A DNA stretch of 7,614 nucleotides, taken from contig DVKN01000290.1 in the NCBI GenBank assembly GCA_018716005.1, positions 1-7,614 of the forward strand, given 5' to 3'. Source of the DNA: Candidatus Scatomorpha stercoravium. Lineage in GTDB: Bacteria; Bacillota; Clostridia; Oscillospirales; Oscillospiraceae. This document shows, piece after piece, positions 5,067 to 7,614 of this stretch (position 1 is the first letter of the stretch; every line of letters begins with the position of its first letter). The translations under genes were made by a program, and so were the position numbers. Under the pieces are notes generated by a model. That model had not been told where the DNA came from. It searched no databases and worked only from the letters and a program-made list of their open reading frames with translations.

Positions 5067-6338
5067 ATGAGAGACTACGACGGCTATTACCGCGACGGAT
5101 ATTACGAGCCGCCCCCGCGCCGCTATCGCAGGAGGCGGCGAGGCCGGGCAGGGCTCGTTATTTTTGCGCTCATACTCATACTGGCGCTGGTCTTTGTCTG
5201 GCGCTTCACGGACGGCTTCACGCGCTTCGCGCCGCCGGAGCTCACGAACGTGCAGGACGGCTTCACGTATTCGCTCGACGCCCTGGCCGGGGAGATAAGC
5301 CCGGATATGCGCCTCGACGAGTGCGGCATAGACTACAAGGCCGAGCTCGAGAGCATGGCCGCGAACAAGCCCAAGCTCGCCGACAGGCTGAACTTCATCG
5401 CCGACCATCTGGAGATTTACCCCGAGGAGGCGGTGAAGACCGCGCTCCAGGGCGAGGAGAAGCTCGACTTCGCGCTCCTGATGCCCTTCCGGGGCGAGGA
5501 CGCCGGCGGCGTCAACGCCGTGATAACGGCGCAGAAGGGCACCGTGCCCTATCTCATACAGTACGACAGCCGCTGGGCCTACCACGCCTACGGCAGCAGC
5601 GTCATGGGCATAACGGCCTGCGGGCCCACCTGCCTCTCCATGGCCGCGATATGCCTCACGGGCGACGCCGGCCTCACCCCCGCGCGCATAGCGGACTGGG
5701 CCGAGGGCGCGGGCTACTACGTCAACGGGGCGGGCACGGCCTGGAGCCTCTTCACGGACGGCGCGGCGCAGCTGGGGCTCAGGAGCGAGACCATGGCCGC
5801 GGACGAGGACGGGATGAAGAGCCGCCTCGACGCCGGCGAGGTGCTGATAGCGAGCATGCTGCCCGGCGACTTCACGACAAGCGGGCACTTCGTCGTCATA
5901 GTGGACCACGGCCTCTTCGGCTTCAACGTCTACGACCCGAACTCGATAGCGCTCAGCAGCCGGGCCTGGAGCTTCGACAAGCTCGAGCCGCAGATAGCCC
6001 AGCTCTGGAGCCTTTCTGCCGCGCCCGCGGGCGAGAGCCTCGCCGGGACGACCTGGTACGCCGACTGCGAGGAGTTCATAACCCTGCGCGCCGAGCCCAA
6101 TACCGGCGCGGCCGCGCTCACGACCATCCCCCGCGGCGGGGAGATGACCTACGTGAGCCCCGCCGGCGAATTCACCTGCGTGGAATACCAGGGCCAGCGC
6201 GGCTACGTGCTCACGAGCTACATAGCCCGCTCCGGCGGCGCCCCGGCCGTAAACCCCGCCCCTGAGACCGACCCTCCCGCCGAAAGCGGCGGCGGCCTGA
6301 TAGATACGGCGAAGGAATGGCTGGAGAAACTGATGTGA
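5067..6338 (+). CDS. Membrane-anchored C39-like cysteine peptidase with SH3-like domain
   Basis: This is a predicted extracytoplasmic cysteine peptidase of the C39-like (Peptidase_C39_2) type, 423 residues. A short Tyr-rich and Arg-rich cytoplasmic tail (1-27, with RRYRRRRRGR) precedes one membrane segment (28-45), giving an N-in/C-out topology. A spacer domain of unknown fold (about 50-155) leads to the peptidase: PYLIQYDSRWAYHAYG (161-176, likely oxyanion Gln165), ACGPTCLSM with catalytic Cys185, SGHFVVIVD with His274, and VYDPN with Asp290. A bacterial SH3-like region follows (about 329-386: WYADCEEFITLRAEPNTG...RGYVLTSYI), then a Pro-rich linker and a short amphipathic C-terminal helix (411-423). 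SH3 domains of this type commonly bind cell wall, so the role is probably wall-associated proteolysis or peptide cleavage; the substrate is unknown. No bacteriocin transporter lies beside it. It is monocistronic, with its own promoter and terminator. Confidence 0.85.
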   Translation: MRDYDGYYRDGYYEPPPRRYRRRRRGRAGLVIFALILILALVFVWRFTDGFTRFAPPELTNVQDGFTYSLDALAGEISPDMRLDECGIDYKAELESMAANKPKLADRLNFIADHLEIYPEEAVKTALQGEEKLDFALLMPFRGEDAGGVNAVITAQKGTVPYLIQYDSRWAYHAYGSSVMGITACGPTCLSMAAICLTGDAGLTPARIADWAEGAGYYVNGAGTAWSLFTDGAAQLGLRSETMAADEDGMKSRLDAGEVLIASMLPGDFTTSGHFVVIVDHGLFGFNVYDPNSIALSSRAWSFDKLEPQIAQLWSLSAAPAGESLAGTTWYADCEEFITLRAEPNTGAAALTTIPRGGEMTYVSPAGEFTCVEYQGQRGYVLTSYIARSGGAPAVNPAPETDPPAESGGGLIDTAKEWLEKLM

Positions 6339-6351
6339 GGCAATAGGTAAG

Positions 6352-6390
6352 AAATGTCCGGGAATTCGATGAATTCCCGGACATTTTTTT
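6352..6390 (+). terminator. Strong intrinsic terminator of the peptidase gene
   Basis: AAATGTCCGGGAATTC (6352-6367) and GAATTCCCGGACATTT (6371-6386) form a perfect 16-bp stem with loop GAT; the T run spans 6384-6390. It starts 14 bases after the peptidase stop. The minus-strand side has only a short T run, so it works mainly on the plus strand. Confidence 0.92.
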
Positions 6391-6396
6391 AGCGGT

Positions 6397-6600
6397 TGAC
6401 CCCTCAGCCGCCTTCGGCGCCAGCTCCCCTTGCAGGGGAGCCTCTGGGTTGCGGCAACCCCGACCACGTCGCCAGTCCAAAGCCGGCACATCGCAGCCGG
6501 CGAGGACGGGCATCACTTTGGTCAGACGCGCCAAAAGCGTTTTTCCTTTCGGGGGTCCGGGGGTGCTTTCTTTGGCAAGACCAAAGAAAGCACCCCCGGA
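6397..6600. repeat. Intergenic repeat tract with multiple hairpins
   Basis: The 216 bases between the peptidase terminator and the mutL stop hold no credible gene. They hold GCCG-CCTT-CGGC near 6408, GCTCCCC/GGGGAGC (6423-6429 with 6435-6441, loop TTGCA), GGGTTG/CAACCC (6446-6451 with 6455-6460, loop CGG), a GCCGGC pair (6482-6487 with 6496-6501), a weak ACGC/GCGT hairpin with T5 (6526-6544), and a perfect 20-bp hairpin at 6556-6600. The CTCAGCCGCC...GCTCCCCTTGCAGGGGAGCC core resembles interspersed repeats I recall from gut Oscillospiraceae genomes. That is recollection and has not been searched. Confidence 0.6.
6556..6600. repeat. Perfect 20-bp hairpin just after mutL
   Basis: The 20 bases at 6556-6575 (TCCGGGGGTGC...) are the exact reverse complement of 6581-6600, with loop CAAGA. 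The hairpin starts six bases beyond the mutL stop on the minus strand, so it could protect or end that mRNA. However, no T run follows on either strand (minus: CCCCCGAAAGG; plus: AAATCC), so it is not a standard intrinsic terminator. It may be the end of the neighbouring repeat element. Confidence 0.7.
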
Positions 6601-6606
6601 AAATCC

Positions 6607-7614
6607 TTATACAATTCTCTTGAATTGTTTATCCAGGTCCTTCCTCGTCAACACCCATGCGACGGGGCGGCCGTGGGGGCAGTAGCGTATTTTCCCGGAG
6701 CAGACGGCCTCGGCGAGGGCGCGGAGCTCTTCGGGCTCGCTGGGCGGGCCGGCCTTGACGGCGGCCTTGCAGGCGACGGTTTTAAGGAGCTCGGCGCGCG
6801 CGGAGGCGATGTCGGGCGTGCGCGAGCGGGCGAGGGCCTCGCCGGCCTCCTCGAGCGCGGCGGCGGCCGCCTCGCCGCTCAGCCCGGCGGGGACGGAGCG
6901 CAGCGCGAAGGCGTTGGGGCCGTAGCCCGTGAACTCGAAGCCCCAGGCGGCGAGCTCGGCGGCGTGGGCCTCGAGCGCCTCGGCGCAGTCCGGCGAGACA
7001 GTCAGCACGGCGGGCTCGATGAGCTGCTGGGTGTGGACGTCCGCGCCGGAGGCCGTGAGGGAATCGTACAAGAGGCGCTCGTGCGCGGCGTGCTTGTCTA
7101 TTATGACGAGCGCGCCGTCCTGCTCGCAGAGGATGTATAGCCCCAGCGCCTCGCCTATGAGCCGGACGGGGCCGCGCTCGGGCCGCTCGGGGGGCTCGGC
7201 CCTGACGGCGGGGGCTTCCGGCGCGCCGAGGTCGAAGGCGGTCTGATAGGCCGGCATGGGGCTGCGCAGCATGAAGACGTCCTCCTCGGGCTCGGCGCGG
7301 CGCGGCGAGAAAAGCCCGCCCGCGGCGTAAGAGGGCGCGCGCCCGGCGCGCGGCTGCGCCGCCGGCTCCGGCGCGGATGGAGCGGGAGAGGGCGCGGGGG
7401 AGGGCGCGGCCCCTCCGCCGGATACCCAGCGGGGCGGGGTCGTGCGCGCGGGGGCTTCCGCGGCGGCGGCCCCGGCGGGGGCAAAGCTCACGCGCGGCCT
7501 CTCAGCCGCCTCGACGGGCGGGCGGTCGGCCTCCAGCGCGCCGAGGACGGCGTAGTGGACGGCGTTGAAGACGGCGCGCTCGTCGGAGAACTTGACCTCC
7601 GTCTTGGCGGGGTG
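6607..7614 (-). CDS. mutL: DNA mismatch repair protein MutL, C-terminal part (5' end outside window)
   Basis: This is the last 335 residues of MutL, the mismatch repair protein that links MutS recognition to strand incision. The frame is open to the window edge and begins with HPAKTEVKFSDE, the conserved end of the N-terminal ATPase/transducer domain, so translation starts upstream at higher coordinates. A long Ala/Pro-rich linker (coded by about 7200-7500) leads to the C-terminal dimerisation and endonuclease domain. That domain has ALGLYILCEQDGALVIIDKHAAHERLLYD (7167-7069; a DQHA(X)2E(X)4E-type metal motif with Lys for Gln and Asp for the last Glu), VACKAAVKAG (the ACR-type motif), YCPHGRPVAW (CPxGRP) and FKRIV at the C-terminus. 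These motifs indicate a nicking MutL of organisms without MutH. The gene is convergent with the peptidase gene; mutS, usual upstream, would lie outside the window. Confidence 0.95.
   Translation of the reverse strand, partial: HPAKTEVKFSDERAVFNAVHYAVLGALEADRPPVEAAERPRVSFAPAGAAAAEAPARTTPPRWVSGGGAAPSPAPSPAPSAPEPAAQPRAGRAPSYAAGGLFSPRRAEPEEDVFMLRSPMPAYQTAFDLGAPEAPAVRAEPPERPERGPVRLIGEALGLYILCEQDGALVIIDKHAAHERLLYDSLTASGADVHTQQLIEPAVLTVSPDCAEALEAHAAELAAWGFEFTGYGPNAFALRSVPAGLSGEAAAAALEEAGEALARSRTPDIASARAELLKTVACKAAVKAGPPSEPEELRALAEAVCSGKIRYCPHGRPVAWVLTRKDLDKQFKRIV

Noticed and set aside
4974..6491. A 505-codon minus-strand frame opposite the peptidase gene
   Set aside because: It reads through the promoter, the 16-bp terminator and the repeat tract; the plus-strand gene has catalytic motifs, promoter and terminator, so this is a shadow.
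6391..6606. CRISPR array or transposase remnant in the repeat tract
   Set aside because: No regularly spaced direct repeats and no transposase-like reading frame; the palindromes differ from each other.
6430..7140. Plus-strand frame opposite mutL
   Set aside because: Gly/Ala/Arg-rich product, no start signals, and directly opposite conserved MutL motifs.

Overview
The window comes from a GC-rich bacterium, most likely a high-GC gut member of the Clostridia of the Oscillospiraceae type (inference). Supporting signs are the pst-phoU-phoBR gene order, strong GGAGG-type ribosome binding sites, the MutL type with endonuclease motifs, heavy use of the Ile codon ATA beside ATC in very GC-rich genes, and an intergenic repeat containing a palindromic GCTCCCC-TTGCA-GGGGAGC core that I associate with such genomes.

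Positions 1-4328 (+) hold a phosphate uptake and sensing operon: the 3' part of pstA (inner-membrane permease), complete pstB (ATPase), phoU (negative modulator), a PhoB/PhoP-type response regulator and a PhoR-type sensor kinase. Spacing is tight: pstB starts 18 bases after the pstA stop, phoU starts 1 base after pstB, and the kinase start overlaps the regulator stop. PstSCAB imports phosphate, PhoU relays transporter status to PhoR, and PhoR phosphorylates the regulator that normally controls the pst genes.

Positions 4329-5066 hold no convincing protein gene but are the most interesting part of the window. Base composition drops and the minus strand carries two overlapping consensus promoters (17-bp spacers), about 470 nt of sequence rich in nested complementary segments, a long-range 8-bp pairing and a terminator converging on phoR. 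I read this as a large structured noncoding RNA transcribed towards phoR; I cannot assign it to a family from sequence alone. A 12-bp perfect inverted repeat around a GC-rich hairpin separates its promoters from a divergent plus-strand promoter.

Positions 5067-6338 (+) encode a membrane-anchored extracytoplasmic C39-like cysteine peptidase with an SH3-like domain, ended by a textbook terminator. Positions 6391-6606 are an intergenic repeat tract with several hairpins, including a perfect 20-bp stem. Positions 6607-7614 (-) are the C-terminal 335 residues of MutL, convergent with the peptidase gene.
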